The position numbers and the translations under genes were made by a program. Below, piece after piece: positions 51,968-61,056 of a DNA stretch of 64,000 bases. The notes under the pieces are model-generated. The model was not told where the DNA came from and ran no database searches. It saw only the letters and a list, made by a program, of their open reading frames with translations. Source of the stretch: Streptomyces amritsarensis (GTDB taxonomy: Bacteria > Actinomycetota > Actinomycetes > Streptomycetales > Streptomycetaceae); the NCBI RefSeq assembly GCF_001953875.1, contig NZ_MQUR01000024.1, positions 1 through 64,000 on the forward strand, written 5' to 3'. Position 1 is the first letter of the stretch. Each line of letters begins with the position of its first letter.

Positions 51968-54224
51968 TGCGGAACCTCTGCGTGAACTGGGAGATCTGAC
52001 CGGGCAGGGCGGTGACTTCGAGGGCGCGTATGGCCATGCCGGTGGCGCCGAACATGGCCGGGACGAGCAGGCAGCCGAGGCCGGCGCTGAGCAGCGGATC
52101 GGGGATCATCGGCCCGGCGATCCAGCCGGTGGCGCAGGCGGCGACGGCGGCCACCGCGAGCCGTCCGATGCTGACGGCGACCCGGCGGACGTGGATGGCG
52201 ATGATCCGCGGGCCGAGACCGGTGAGCAGCAGGACGGCGGCGGTGGAGATGCCGGCGGCGTTGGCGGCGGCGATCCCGTAGGTGCCCCACCAGCGGACGG
52301 CGAAGGCTCCGGCCACGATGTTGACGAGCAGTCCGGCACCCATCGCGAGCGCCGGGAACCAGGTGGGCCGGGCGGTCGAGAAGAAGGGCCGGGACAGTGC
52401 CCCGACGAGGCAGTGGCCGAGCAGTCCGAGTCCGTAGACCCGCATGACGGAGGCGGTGGCGAGGGTGTCGTCGTGGGTGAAGGCGCCGCGTTCGAAGAGG
52501 ACCTGGATGATCTGGGGGGCGTAGCCGATGACGAGTGCGGTGCCCATCAGGACGGCGAGGGAGGCCAGTGCCAGGTCCCGCTCCACACGGCGGCGGGCCT
52601 TGTCCCGCTCTCCGCCGGCCATGGCCTGGGCGACGACGGGGAAGGTGACGGTGCAGATCATCAGCGACAGCACCATCGGCATCTGCGCGACCTTCTGCGC
52701 GTAGTTGAGGTGGGAGATCGCCCCGGAGGGGAGCGAGGCGGCCAGGAACCGTTCGACGAGTACCTGCGACTGGCGGAAGACGGCGAAGAGGATGACGGGG
52801 GCGATGACCCCGAAGGCGATGAGGGTGGGGCGGTCGCGGTCGCGCTGGCTGCGCGGGGCGGCGGCCCGTCTGGCCCGGGGCGGGCCGAAGCCCACATGGC
52901 GGATGAAGGCGGGGAGTTGGACGAGCGCCATCAGCAGTCCGCCGACGGCGACGCCCGCGGCGGCGGCCCGCACGCCCCACAGGGAGTGGAGGGTCACCAT
53001 CGTGGCGATGATGCCGATGTTGTACGAGACGTAGATCGCGGCGGGCGGCAGGAAGGAGCGGTGCGCGCGCAGTGCGGCACTGAAGTAGCCGGCGATTCCG
53101 AAGGAGAGCACGGTCAGCGCGGTCAGGCGGGTGCACTCGACGGCCAGTGCGGGGTCGGGCAGGCCGGGCGCGAGCACGGCGACGACGGCGGGCGCGGCGG
53201 CGACGAGGACGGCGGCGACGACGGCCAGGAGCAGCACCAGCCGCGGCAGGGTCGCCCCGACCAGCAGCCGTACGGGGTCCTGTGCGCGGGCCTGTCTGCG
53301 GGTCAGCCCGGCCCGGGCGGAGGCCCGCCGGGCCAGTGCGTGGCTGAAGGCCGGGACCATCAGCAGCGCCATGGCGTCCTCGATCAGCAGCGTCGAGGCC
53401 ATCTCCGGGACGGTCCAGGCGATGAGGAAGGCGTCGCTGTCGTGCCCGGCGCCGAAGAGGTGCGCGATGGTCTGGTCGCGCACCAGCCCGAAGATGGCCC
53501 CGGCGGCGGTGAGCCCGGCGGTCACGGCGGCCGCCTTGGCCAGGAACCGCCCGAGCGGGGCGCCTGCGGCGGGCTCGGCGGACCGTCCGGCCGGCCCGGT
53601 GGACCCGCCCCGGCGGCGGCCGCGTCCGAACCGGCTCACGCCGGCCCCGACCGGATCACCGCCCCGGCGGACGCCCGGGGTGGAGCGTACGGAGGCCGCG
53701 GCACGGGGCTGTTCCCCGCCCGGTCCGGCGGCCCCGTCCTCGTGGCGGACATCGCCGAGCCCGTCGGCCGAAGCCCGGGCTCGGGACGCGTCGGCGGATG
53801 CGCCCGTGGGGCGCGCCGCCACCCGTACGCCGAGCCCCGCCGGGGCGCCGCCGGGATAGCCGGCGGCGCCGAACAGCGGCGTCCGCACGGCGGGAGCGCC
53901 GCCCGGCAGGCTCCCGGCGACGAACCCGGGGTCCGCCGGAACCGGTGCGGCCGCACCGCGGGACGGCCGGGCTCCGCCCCCGAACCGCGCAGCGGACCGT
54001 TCCGGGCCCGCGGTGACCGGCGCCGCGCCGCGGCCGGTGCGGCCCGGCCGGCCGGAGGCCGTCGGACCGGCCGCGCCGGCCGCGGGGGCCGGCTCGCCGC
54101 CCGGGGACGCGTCCGCGGGTGCGTTCGGCGCGTACCCGGCAGGGGCGGGGGCGGCCGGGACACGGGTGTGGCCCGCTCCGGCCGGAGGGCCGGAGGCGGG
54201 CCGCCAGGGCGTGGTGTCCGTCAC
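51957..54224 (-). CDS. MurJ/Wzx-like lipid flippase with long disordered N-terminus
   Basis: 755 residues. The last ~530 residues are a 13-14 helix MOP-family flippase (LGRFLAKAAAVTAGLTAAGA, HLFGAGHDSDAFLIAWTVPE, RPFFSTARPTWFPALAMGAG). The first ~220 residues are Pro/Ala/Gly-rich and carry no domain. Expected to flip the lipid-linked repeat unit of the operon product. GTG 54224 overlaps the ligase stop by four bases. Confidence 0.9.
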   Translation of the reverse strand: MTDTTPWRPASGPPAGAGHTRVPAAPAPAGYAPNAPADASPGGEPAPAAGAAGPTASGRPGRTGRGAAPVTAGPERSAARFGGGARPSRGAAAPVPADPGFVAGSLPGGAPAVRTPLFGAAGYPGGAPAGLGVRVAARPTGASADASRARASADGLGDVRHEDGAAGPGGEQPRAAASVRSTPGVRRGGDPVGAGVSRFGRGRRRGGSTGPAGRSAEPAAGAPLGRFLAKAAAVTAGLTAAGAIFGLVRDQTIAHLFGAGHDSDAFLIAWTVPEMASTLLIEDAMALLMVPAFSHALARRASARAGLTRRQARAQDPVRLLVGATLPRLVLLLAVVAAVLVAAAPAVVAVLAPGLPDPALAVECTRLTALTVLSFGIAGYFSAALRAHRSFLPPAAIYVSYNIGIIATMVTLHSLWGVRAAAAGVAVGGLLMALVQLPAFIRHVGFGPPRARRAAAPRSQRDRDRPTLIAFGVIAPVILFAVFRQSQVLVERFLAASLPSGAISHLNYAQKVAQMPMVLSLMICTVTFPVVAQAMAGGERDKARRRVERDLALASLAVLMGTALVIGYAPQIIQVLFERGAFTHDDTLATASVMRVYGLGLLGHCLVGALSRPFFSTARPTWFPALAMGAGLLVNIVAGAFAVRWWGTYGIAAANAAGISTAAVLLLTGLGPRIIAIHVRRVAVSIGRLAVAAVAACATGWIAGPMIPDPLLSAGLGCLLVPAMFGATGMAIRALEVTALPGQISQFTQRFRNAR

Positions 54225-55669
54225 CGGCCGCTCGAACTCTCGGGGACGGGGCCCGGTGCCCCGGGGTCGGCGCCGGTACCGCGCAGCGGACCGGCACCGC
54301 GCAGCGGACCCGCGGCGCCCGGGGAGGGCAGCGCCCACCAGGCCGCCAGGCCGACGATCACGCCCGTCAGGACGGTGGACGGGCCGCCGATGTCCGCGTA
54401 GAGGAAGTCGGTCAGCTGCCACACGAACAGCCCGGTCGCGATGAGCCCGCAGTCCCGCATCCGCGCCCCCGCACCGAGACCGGCACCGGCACCGGCACCG
54501 GCACCCGCACCCGTGGCGAGCCGCCGCAGTCCGGCGACCAGCAGGGCCGCCCAGCCGCCCGCCAGCGCCACCAGCCCGATCAGTCCCTGCTCGCTCAGGA
54601 TCAGCAGGTACATGTTGTGCGGGGAGAGCAGCGGCTGGCGGATGTACGCCTGGCCCGCGCCGGCGGTGTCGCTGCCGGAGGAGAGCCCGAGGGAGGCGTG
54701 GCCGTCGCGGTGGGCGGGGAAGCCCTTGAGTCCCACGCCCGCCGCCGGCCGCTCGCGCCACATCGACTCGGCGGCGGCCCACATCGTGTAGCGGTCGGTC
54801 ACCGACTGGTCGGGGGCGCTGGAGACCTGGGTGATGGAGGTCAGGCGCTCGCCGACCATCTCGGAGCCGACGCCGAGCCCGCCCACCAGGACCACCCCGG
54901 CCGCGGCCAGCGCGGCGAGCACGGTGAGCGCCCGCCGGATCCCGGCCAGTGCCATCACCAGCACGGCCGCGGCGAGGGTGGCGATCCACGCGCCGCGGCT
55001 GAAGGACAGCACCAGCGGCAGGACGAGCACCAGGGCGCAGCCCGCGGCGATCCGGCGCAGGCGCGCGGGCAGGCCGGGGGCGAGCGCCGCGGCGGTCGCG
55101 ACGATCAGCCCGTAGGCGACGACCGTGGCCATGCCCATGACGTCGCCGGGGCCGAAGGTGCCGACGGCCCGGATGTACTCGCCCTGGTAGGAGGCGCCGG
55201 TGTGGGTCGCGTACTGCACGACCCCCACCGCGCCCTGCACCAGGGCCAGGACCACGAAGCAGCCGGCGGCGAGCCGGAACTCCCGTGCGTCGCGCACCAG
55301 CAGCACCACGGCCGCCGGGACGAGCACGAAGACCTGGAGGTAGCGGACGAAGCCCGGCAGGGCGGCGTACGGGTCCCCGGCGGTCGCCGTGGCGACCGCG
55401 AGGCCCACGGCCGGCGCGCCGAGGACGGCGGCGGCCAGCGGGGTCAGCGCCCGCACCCGGCCGCGCAGCGCCTGCACGGCGCAGACCAGGACCAGCAGCA
55501 GGGAGGCGGCGTCGGCCGGGCCGACCTTGCCGGAGGCGGTCGCGTCCCCGGCGGGGAGCGGGGCGAGCAGGAACAGCACGGTCGCGGCGAGCGGCAGCAG
55601 CGGCCAGTGCCGGCGCAGCGTGCCCGCCAGGTCCGGCCGGGCCCAGTACCCGGGGGCGGCGAGGCTCAT
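54221..55669 (-). CDS. O-antigen ligase/polymerase-like membrane protein
   Basis: 482 residues, about 12 transmembrane segments. Wzy_C/ligase pattern with a large extracytoplasmic loop (ITQVSSAPDQSVTDRYTMWA, RQPLLSPHNMYLLILSEQGL) and FSRGAWIATLAAAVLVMALA. An Ala-Gly repeat (GAGAGAGAGLGAG) lies in a cytoplasmic loop. ATG 55669 shares one base with the transferase stop (TGATG). Confidence 0.88.
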   Translation of the reverse strand: MSLAAPGYWARPDLAGTLRRHWPLLPLAATVLFLLAPLPAGDATASGKVGPADAASLLLVLVCAVQALRGRVRALTPLAAAVLGAPAVGLAVATATAGDPYAALPGFVRYLQVFVLVPAAVVLLVRDAREFRLAAGCFVVLALVQGAVGVVQYATHTGASYQGEYIRAVGTFGPGDVMGMATVVAYGLIVATAAALAPGLPARLRRIAAGCALVLVLPLVLSFSRGAWIATLAAAVLVMALAGIRRALTVLAALAAAGVVLVGGLGVGSEMVGERLTSITQVSSAPDQSVTDRYTMWAAAESMWRERPAAGVGLKGFPAHRDGHASLGLSSGSDTAGAGQAYIRQPLLSPHNMYLLILSEQGLIGLVALAGGWAALLVAGLRRLATGAGAGAGAGAGLGAGARMRDCGLIATGLFVWQLTDFLYADIGGPSTVLTGVIVGLAAWWALPSPGAAGPLRGAGPLRGTGADPGAPGPVPESSSGR

Positions 55670-57201
55670 CAGCTGCCCCCCAGCCGGAAGCGGAAGAAGG
55701 AGGCCGCGGTGCGGGCGAGGATCCACAGGTCCTGCCACAGCGACCAGGTGTCGATGTAGTGGTTGTCGAAGCGCGCCCGGTCCTCGATGGAGGTGTCCCC
55801 GCGCAGGCCGTTGATCTGGGCGAGGCCGGTGATGCCGACGGGCATCCGGTGGCGGGCCTCGTAGCCCGGGTGGACGGTGGAGAACTTGGCGACGAAGAAG
55901 GGGCGTTCGGGGCGGGGGCCGACCAGGCTCATGTCGCCCCGTACGACGTTCCACAGCTGGGGCAGTTCGTCGAGGGAGGACTTGCGCAGGAAGGAGCCGA
56001 CCCTGCTCATCCGGCAGTCCCCGGCGACGGTCCAGCGGGTGGCGGACTCGTGTGCGTCGGCGCGCAGCGTGCGGAACTTCAGCAGGGTGAAGGGGCGTCC
56101 GTACAGGCCGACCCGCTCCTGACGGAAGATCACCCCGGGTCCGTCCCAGAGGCGTACGGCCGCCGCGCAGAGCAGCATCACGGGTGCGGCGGCCAGCAGG
56201 GCCACCAGGGCGAGCGCCGAGTCGATGGCCCGCTTGGCCCAGCGCTCCAGCGGCCGGGCGGGGCGCGGCAGCAGCGGCTGCACGGCGTACCCCCACAGCT
56301 GGTCGGCGGGGTGGGCCAGCCGCATCCCGGTGACCTTGGCGGTGCCGGCGGGGTCCGCGAGCCACAGCCGGCAGCCGTGGTCGTGGAAGAGCCGGACCAG
56401 GGAGGCGGTGCGCTCGTCGGCCTCGGGCGGGCGGGTGAACACCGCGTGCCGGACGGAGTTCTGGATGACCGCGCGCCGGATGTCCTCGTGGGTGGACAGG
56501 AGCGGGAGGGCCCCGGTGTCCCCGTCGGCGGGGGCGCCGGTGTCGGCGAGCCCGACCGGGCGCAGGCCGAACTCGGGGCGGCCGTGGAGGGCTGCGGCCA
56601 CCGCGCTCGCCCCGGCGCCGGGTCCGACCACGAGGGCGGAGGCGGGCCGGCGTACGGCGGCGCGGCGGTGCAGCTGGTTGGCGACGCCTCGGCCCGCGCA
56701 GACCAGGACGGTTTGCAGGCACACGGCGGTCAGGAGCGCGCTCCAGCCCATGGCGCGGGCGGGGTCGAAGGCGGCCGCGACGGCGGCGGCCGCGCACCAC
56801 AGGACGGCGGAGCGCCCCGCCAGTGCGGGCAGTTCGAAGAGGGCGGAGGGGGCCAGCCGCGGCCGGTACAGGCCCGCCTGTGCGTGCAGGGCGACGAGCA
56901 GGGCGGGCAGCACGGCGACGGCCGGCGCGGCCACCGGGGCGGGCAGCGCCGGTCCGGGCAGGGTGGTCGCGGTGAGTACGGCGGCCAGCGCGTCGGCGGC
57001 GAGCAGGGGCAGGACCCGGCTGCGGCGGCGGACGCGCTGCGGGCGTACGGCGGACCGGACCCGGTCGACCCGGGGTCCGCGCGGCGGGTGGATGGCGGTC
57101 GCGGAACGGCGGGCTGCTGCGGGCGCGGGCGCGAAGGCGCTGCTGCCGGGCCCTGTGCCGCCCTGCCCGGTGTGCCGGGCGGGTGCGCTGTCCATCGTCA
57201 T
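55669..57201 (-). CDS. Polyprenyl glycosylphosphotransferase (priming enzyme)
   Basis: 510 residues. Four to five N-terminal transmembrane segments, a CoA-binding-like middle (ASALVVGPGAGASAVAAALH), then the bacterial sugar-transferase domain: RQERVGLYGRPFTLLKFRTL, SLDELPQLWNVVRGDMSLVG, PRPERP. Transfers the first sugar-phosphate to undecaprenyl phosphate. ATG 57201 overlaps the glycosyltransferase stop (ATGA); ATG 57195 is in frame. Confidence 0.94.
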   Translation of the reverse strand: MTMDSAPARHTGQGGTGPGSSAFAPAPAAARRSATAIHPPRGPRVDRVRSAVRPQRVRRRSRVLPLLAADALAAVLTATTLPGPALPAPVAAPAVAVLPALLVALHAQAGLYRPRLAPSALFELPALAGRSAVLWCAAAAVAAAFDPARAMGWSALLTAVCLQTVLVCAGRGVANQLHRRAAVRRPASALVVGPGAGASAVAAALHGRPEFGLRPVGLADTGAPADGDTGALPLLSTHEDIRRAVIQNSVRHAVFTRPPEADERTASLVRLFHDHGCRLWLADPAGTAKVTGMRLAHPADQLWGYAVQPLLPRPARPLERWAKRAIDSALALVALLAAAPVMLLCAAAVRLWDGPGVIFRQERVGLYGRPFTLLKFRTLRADAHESATRWTVAGDCRMSRVGSFLRKSSLDELPQLWNVVRGDMSLVGPRPERPFFVAKFSTVHPGYEARHRMPVGITGLAQINGLRGDTSIEDRARFDNHYIDTWSLWQDLWILARTAASFFRFRLGGS

Positions 57202-58394
57202 CGGCTGATGCGCTCCTGGTTCAAGGGCCGGGGCCTGCCCAGCAGTTCGTGGTACAGGCCGCTGACCGCGTCCGTGGTCCGCCGCACGTCGAAGTCGGTC
57301 CGGGCGTGCTGCCGGGCCTGTTCGCCGAGTTCGGCGAGGAGCCGCGGCTCGGCGAGCAGCCGTCCCAGGGCTTTGGCCAGGGCCGTCGGGTCCTCCGGCG
57401 GTACCAGGCACAGGCGTCCCTGGCCGGGGGGCAGGCTCTCCCGGGCACCGCTGACGTCGGAGACCAGGACCGGCCGGCCACAGGCCATGGCTTCGAGCGG
57501 GGCGAGCGCCATGCCTTCCCACCGCGACGGCAGTACAACGAGATCGGCGGCCCGAAGCCACGGTCGGATGTCGGCGGCGGCGCCGGCGAAGTGCACGCTG
57601 GTGCCGGACAGTGCCGCGGTGCGGCGCAGCCGTTCGGTGTCGGGGCCGTCGCCGACGAGGGCGAGGCGGGCCGTGGGGACGGTCGCGAGGACCTCCGGCC
57701 AGGCCTCCAGCAGGATGTCCTGGCCCTTCTGGGGGCAGATCCGGCCGACGCAGACGGCGAGCGGCCCGCCGGCCGCGAAAGAGGGGGGCAGCGGCAGCGC
57801 GGCGCGGGACTCGGCCCGGTCCTGGGCGGGGTCCGCCGCTCCGGGCCGGAAGTGGTCGAGGTCCACGCCGTTGCGGATGACCGTCCAGTGGGCGGTGATG
57901 CCCTCGCTCTCGCCCGCGCGGCGTTCGGCCTCGCTGACGCAGAGCACCCGGTCGGCCCAGCGGGCGCCGTACCTCTCCCAGCGCAGGGCGAGCGCGGCGG
58001 TGGCTCCGCCTACGGCGTCGAAGGACCAGGCGTGGGGTTGGAAGACGGTGGGCAGCGTGCCGCGCGCGGCGAGCCGTCCGGCCAGTCCCGCCTTGGCGCT
58101 GTGGGCGTGCAGCAGGTCGGGCCGGACGCGGCGCAGCAGCCCGCGGGCGCCGGCCACTTCGGCGGGCAGCGCCGGGCCGGGGGCCCGGCCGGCCCGCCAG
58201 GTGAACACCTCGGCCCCGGCGGAGCGGGCCGCGTCGCCGAGCGTGCCGCCGGGCGGGCAGCCGACGACGGCGCGCAGGCCCTCCGCGGTCTGGGCGCGGA
58301 CGAGGTCGGTGACGACCCTGGCCACGCCGCCGTCGACGGGTTGTACGAGGTGGAGGACGGTCGTGGGCTGTGCCGCCCGGGAGTGCGTGGGCAC
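57198..58394 (-). CDS. Family 4 glycosyltransferase
   Basis: 398 residues. N-terminal HLVQPVDGGVARVVTDLVRA, donor-site VGRICPQKGQDILLEAW and the EX7E motif in PSRWEGMALAPLEAMACGRP. GTG 58394 has GGAGAC eight bases upstream and is preferred over the frame opening at 58448. First gene of the coupled exopolysaccharide run. Confidence 0.92.
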   Translation of the reverse strand: MPTHSRAAQPTTVLHLVQPVDGGVARVVTDLVRAQTAEGLRAVVGCPPGGTLGDAARSAGAEVFTWRAGRAPGPALPAEVAGARGLLRRVRPDLLHAHSAKAGLAGRLAARGTLPTVFQPHAWSFDAVGGATAALALRWERYGARWADRVLCVSEAERRAGESEGITAHWTVIRNGVDLDHFRPGAADPAQDRAESRAALPLPPSFAAGGPLAVCVGRICPQKGQDILLEAWPEVLATVPTARLALVGDGPDTERLRRTAALSGTSVHFAGAAADIRPWLRAADLVVLPSRWEGMALAPLEAMACGRPVLVSDVSGARESLPPGQGRLCLVPPEDPTALAKALGRLLAEPRLLAELGEQARQHARTDFDVRRTTDAVSGLYHELLGRPRPLNQERISR

Positions 58395-58413
58395 GTGGAG
58401 TGGTCTCCTGCGT

Positions 58414-59505
58414 TCAGCGGCGCGCGTCTGTCTGAACGAAGAGCACACCGAGGAAATGACCCTGACTTTCGCCCGTGAACCTGAAGTTCAGGCTGCGGGC
58501 ACCACCGGACAGGGCGGGACTCAGGTCGAACACGTCCGCGTCATATCCGAGATTATTCATATGATCCGGCTGTCGCATGAAAGAGGGGCCGCCGAATTCC
58601 GTGATCGTGGAATTCATGACGTCGTTGAAGGGGTTTTCGCTGTCGCTGAGGCTCACCCGCCGACCGCTGTCGGCCGTCACGGTGAGCGAGTCACCGAGGG
58701 TGCCCCGGTCCCCGTCGTACGCGACCACGCCCACCCGGCCCGCCGAGCCGGCCGGCGCGTCCAGGCCCTCGATCACGACCCTGCCGTCCCCGGCCCGGGC
58801 GGCGAGCGACTCGAAGCCGTCCCACAGGGAGATCCGCCGCAGCGGCTCCTGCGGGTGCTCGTAGGCGACGACGAGCGTCCAGCCACCCCAGGCGCCGACC
58901 TCGGAGTGGCCCATCGCGATGTTCAGCTGGGAGACCGTCCACATCCCCGCGCCGCCCTTGCGGACCAGCGGGGTCACGTCCGCGGAGGCCTGGTAGGCGT
59001 CGCTGCCCGCGTCCGTGCGGTGGCCCATCACCGTGTCGGCCAGGACCTCCTTGTACGCCCCGCCCGGCTCGGCGACCAGCACCCGGCCGTTGTCCTGCGG
59101 CGGCTTCTGCTCGCCCACCCGCAGGTTTCCGCCCCAGTAGAGCCTGGCGTACGACACCTTCGCGCCCTGGGGGACCTTGAGCTCGGCCCGGGTGGAGTTG
59201 TAGGTGTCCGGGTCCTTGTCGACCTCGCTGTAGAACATCTCGAACTCGCTGTTGACCCCCGCCGCACCCCGCTTGACCTCGGCGCACGGCTCCGCCTGCG
59301 GGGACTCCTCCTTGCGGCAGCTGATGCCCGAGTTGGAGGCGCGCACCAGCCCGCCGTGCTGGACGGCCTGGTAACGCTGGGTGAACGGGACGCGGGGCAG
59401 CTCCTTGGGCGCGGGCGCTGCCGCGGCCACCGCGGGAGCGTTCACGGAAAGTGCGAGGCAGGACAGCAGGCCGAGTGCGCCGAGGATTCTGCCGGAGGAA
59501 CCCAT
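58414..59505 (-). CDS. DUF3344 family secreted protein
   Basis: 363 residues. Signal peptide (ILGALGLLSCLALSVNAPAVA) and a beta-rich mature domain of the DUF3344 type (YARLYWGGNLR, GAWGGWTLVVAYEHP, FTGESQGHFLGVLFVQTDA). Two Cys (ISCRKEE, AEPCAEV). ATG 59505 with GGAG eight bases upstream. It sits at the border between the exopolysaccharide and chaplin genes and may be a surface protein of the same system. Confidence 0.87.
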   Translation of the reverse strand: MGSSGRILGALGLLSCLALSVNAPAVAAAAPAPKELPRVPFTQRYQAVQHGGLVRASNSGISCRKEESPQAEPCAEVKRGAAGVNSEFEMFYSEVDKDPDTYNSTRAELKVPQGAKVSYARLYWGGNLRVGEQKPPQDNGRVLVAEPGGAYKEVLADTVMGHRTDAGSDAYQASADVTPLVRKGGAGMWTVSQLNIAMGHSEVGAWGGWTLVVAYEHPQEPLRRISLWDGFESLAARAGDGRVVIEGLDAPAGSAGRVGVVAYDGDRGTLGDSLTVTADSGRRVSLSDSENPFNDVMNSTITEFGGPSFMRQPDHMNNLGYDADVFDLSPALSGGARSLNFRFTGESQGHFLGVLFVQTDARR

Positions 59506-59613
59506 GAGCCTGTCTCCATTTTCGATCAAGGGGACAAAACAGGAGTGAACTTTGTCAGAAATCGGGCTGGAAATCACGTCGGACTCGCTCGTACGGCCTT
59601 TTGGGCGATAGCA

Positions 59614-59641
59614 CGCACCCTCGCAACGGGCGGGTCGTTAT
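59614..59641 (+). promoter_or_regulatory. BldN-type promoter candidate of the first chaplin
   Basis: CGCACC (59614-59619), 16 bases, CGTTAT (59636-59641), close to the sigma-BldN consensus CGTAAC-N16-CGTTGA (9 of 12 matches). Located 38 bases before the chaplin ATG. Confidence 0.5.
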
Positions 59642-59679
59642 GAGGTGCACCATTGTTCGAACCGAAAGGAAATAGGCAG

Positions 59680-59934
59680 ATGAAGAAGAGGCTGCTGCGC
59701 GGCACCACCGTCGCCGCCGCGGGTGTCGCCGTGCTGATGGGCGGCGCGGGCCTCGCCTCCGCGCACGGCGGGGGCGGTGCGACGGCCGAGGGCCTCGCGG
59801 CCGGCTCCCCCGGTGTGGCGAGCGGCAACCTGGGCCAGGTCCCGGTCCACGTACCCGTCAACGTCTGCGCCCTGACCGCGAACCTCGTCGGCGCGCTGAA
59901 CCCCGCGTTCGGCAACACCTGCGTGAACGCCTGA
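59680..59934 (+). CDS. Short chaplin
   Basis: 84 residues: signal peptide ending LASAHG, then one chaplin domain with GSPGVASGNLGQVPVHVPVN and the two domain Cys (NVCALTAN, FGNTCVN). Forms amyloid-like fibrils on aerial hyphae and spores. ATG 59680 with AAGGAAATAGG upstream. Divergent from DUF3344. Confidence 0.93.
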   Translation: MKKRLLRGTTVAAAGVAVLMGGAGLASAHGGGGATAEGLAAGSPGVASGNLGQVPVHVPVNVCALTANLVGALNPAFGNTCVNA

Positions 59935-59978
59935 ACGTCAATCGCGCCGCCCGAAACGGCTGCATCCGAGTGAAGCCA

Positions 59979-60007
59979 CGCAACCCGCACCGGGTCGCGG
60001 CCGTTGA
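59979..60007 (+). promoter_or_regulatory. BldN-type promoter candidate of the rodlin gene
   Basis: CGCAAC (59979-59984), 17 bases, CGTTGA (60002-60007): 5 of 6 and 6 of 6 matches to the sigma-BldN consensus, spacing one base longer than usual. 45 bases before the rodlin ATG. Confidence 0.55.
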
Positions 60008-60052
60008 TCCAGGTGCTCCACTACCGGGCAATCCTGCAAAAAAGGGACGACA

Positions 60053-60463
60053 ATGATCAAGAAGATGATGGCCTCGGCCGCGGTTGCCGCCTCGGTCGTG
60101 GGTATGGGTGCCGCGATGGCCCCGCAGGCGATGGCGGTCGGCAACGACAACGGCATCAACACCGTCAACGGCAACAACTCCGCGCAGATCTACGGCAACC
60201 AGGCCACCTACGGCAACATGAGCCCGCAGATGGCGCTCATCCAGGGCTCCTTCAACAAGCCCTGCATCGCGCTCCCCGCGAAGGCCAACGTCCAGTCCGT
60301 GCTGGCCCTGGTCAACGTCGGCGTCCAGGACATCCCGGTCCTGTCCAGCCCGCAGAACCAGCAGTGCACCGAGAACTCCACCCAGGCCAAGGGTGACGAG
60401 GCCCTCTCGCACATCCTCAGCAACATCCCGATCCTCTCCGGCAACGCCTCCGCCGGCAGCTGA
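60053..60463 (+). CDS. rdl: Rodlin
   Basis: 136 residues. Signal peptide (MASAAVAASVVGMGAAMAP) then the rodlin pattern: INTVNGNNSAQIYGNQATYG, MSPQMALIQGSFNKPCIAL and QCTENSTQ. Needed with chaplins to arrange fibrils into rodlets. Only one rodlin gene is present, not the usual divergent pair. ATG 60053 with AAGGGACGACA. Confidence 0.93.
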   Translation: MIKKMMASAAVAASVVGMGAAMAPQAMAVGNDNGINTVNGNNSAQIYGNQATYGNMSPQMALIQGSFNKPCIALPAKANVQSVLALVNVGVQDIPVLSSPQNQQCTENSTQAKGDEALSHILSNIPILSGNASAGS

Positions 60464-60478
60464 TCGCACCCCGCGCCC

Positions 60479-60515
60479 GCGAGGCCGTCGCACCTTCGGG
60501 TCGCGGCGGCCTCGC
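60479..60515 (+). terminator. Rodlin terminator
   Basis: Arms GCGAGGCCG / CGGCCTCGC, 16 bases after the rodlin stop. Confidence 0.65.
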
Positions 60516-60702
60516 CGCATGTCGGACGGATCCGCGCCCGGAATTCACCGCGCACTTCACCGCCCGACCGGCCACTACTAATTCCCCGGAGCATCGAGGT
60601 GAATTTCCGGTCGATCGCCGAAATGGCGCGGTTTCTTTTCCCCCGACTGCTCGTTGTTAATTCTGCAGCGGATACGCCTCTGCGGGAAGGATCGAAAAGA
60701 AG

Positions 60703-60936
60703 ATGACGTACAAGAAGGCAGTGGTGCTGGCCGCCGGCGCTCTGATGGCCGCCGGTGCCGCCTCCCCCGCCATGGCCGACTCGGTGGCCGACGCCAAGGC
60801 CGCCGGCTCCCCCGGTGTCGCCTCCGGCAACGTCGCCCAGATCCCGGTCAACATCCCGGTCAACCTCTGCGGCAACAGCGCCAACCTCGTCGGGCTGCTG
60901 AACCCCGCGTTCGGCAACACCTGCGTCAACGCCTGA
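60703..60936 (+). CDS. Short chaplin
   Basis: 77 residues: signal peptide ending SPAMADS, then GSPGVASGNVAQIPVNIPVN, LCGNSANLVGLL and FGNTCVNA with both Cys. ATG 60703 with GAAGGATCGAAAAGAAG upstream. Confidence 0.94.
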   Translation: MTYKKAVVLAAGALMAAGAASPAMADSVADAKAAGSPGVASGNVAQIPVNIPVNLCGNSANLVGLLNPAFGNTCVNA

Positions 60937-60973
60937 CGCAGCGCGTGCGCCCGCAAGGGCTGACCTCCTCGCA

Positions 60974-61013
60974 GGTGGCCTCGGAGTGCACGGCGGTGCA
61001 CTCCGAGGCCACC
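60974..61013 (+). terminator. Strong chaplin terminator
   Basis: Perfect 18-base stem (GGTGGCCTCGGAGTGCAC and its complement) with a GGCG loop, 37 bases after the chaplin stop and just before the next gene. Confidence 0.8.
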
Positions 61014-61056
61014 TTCGATTCACCACCGGCGCCTGCCGGTAGACAGGGAAGGACCC

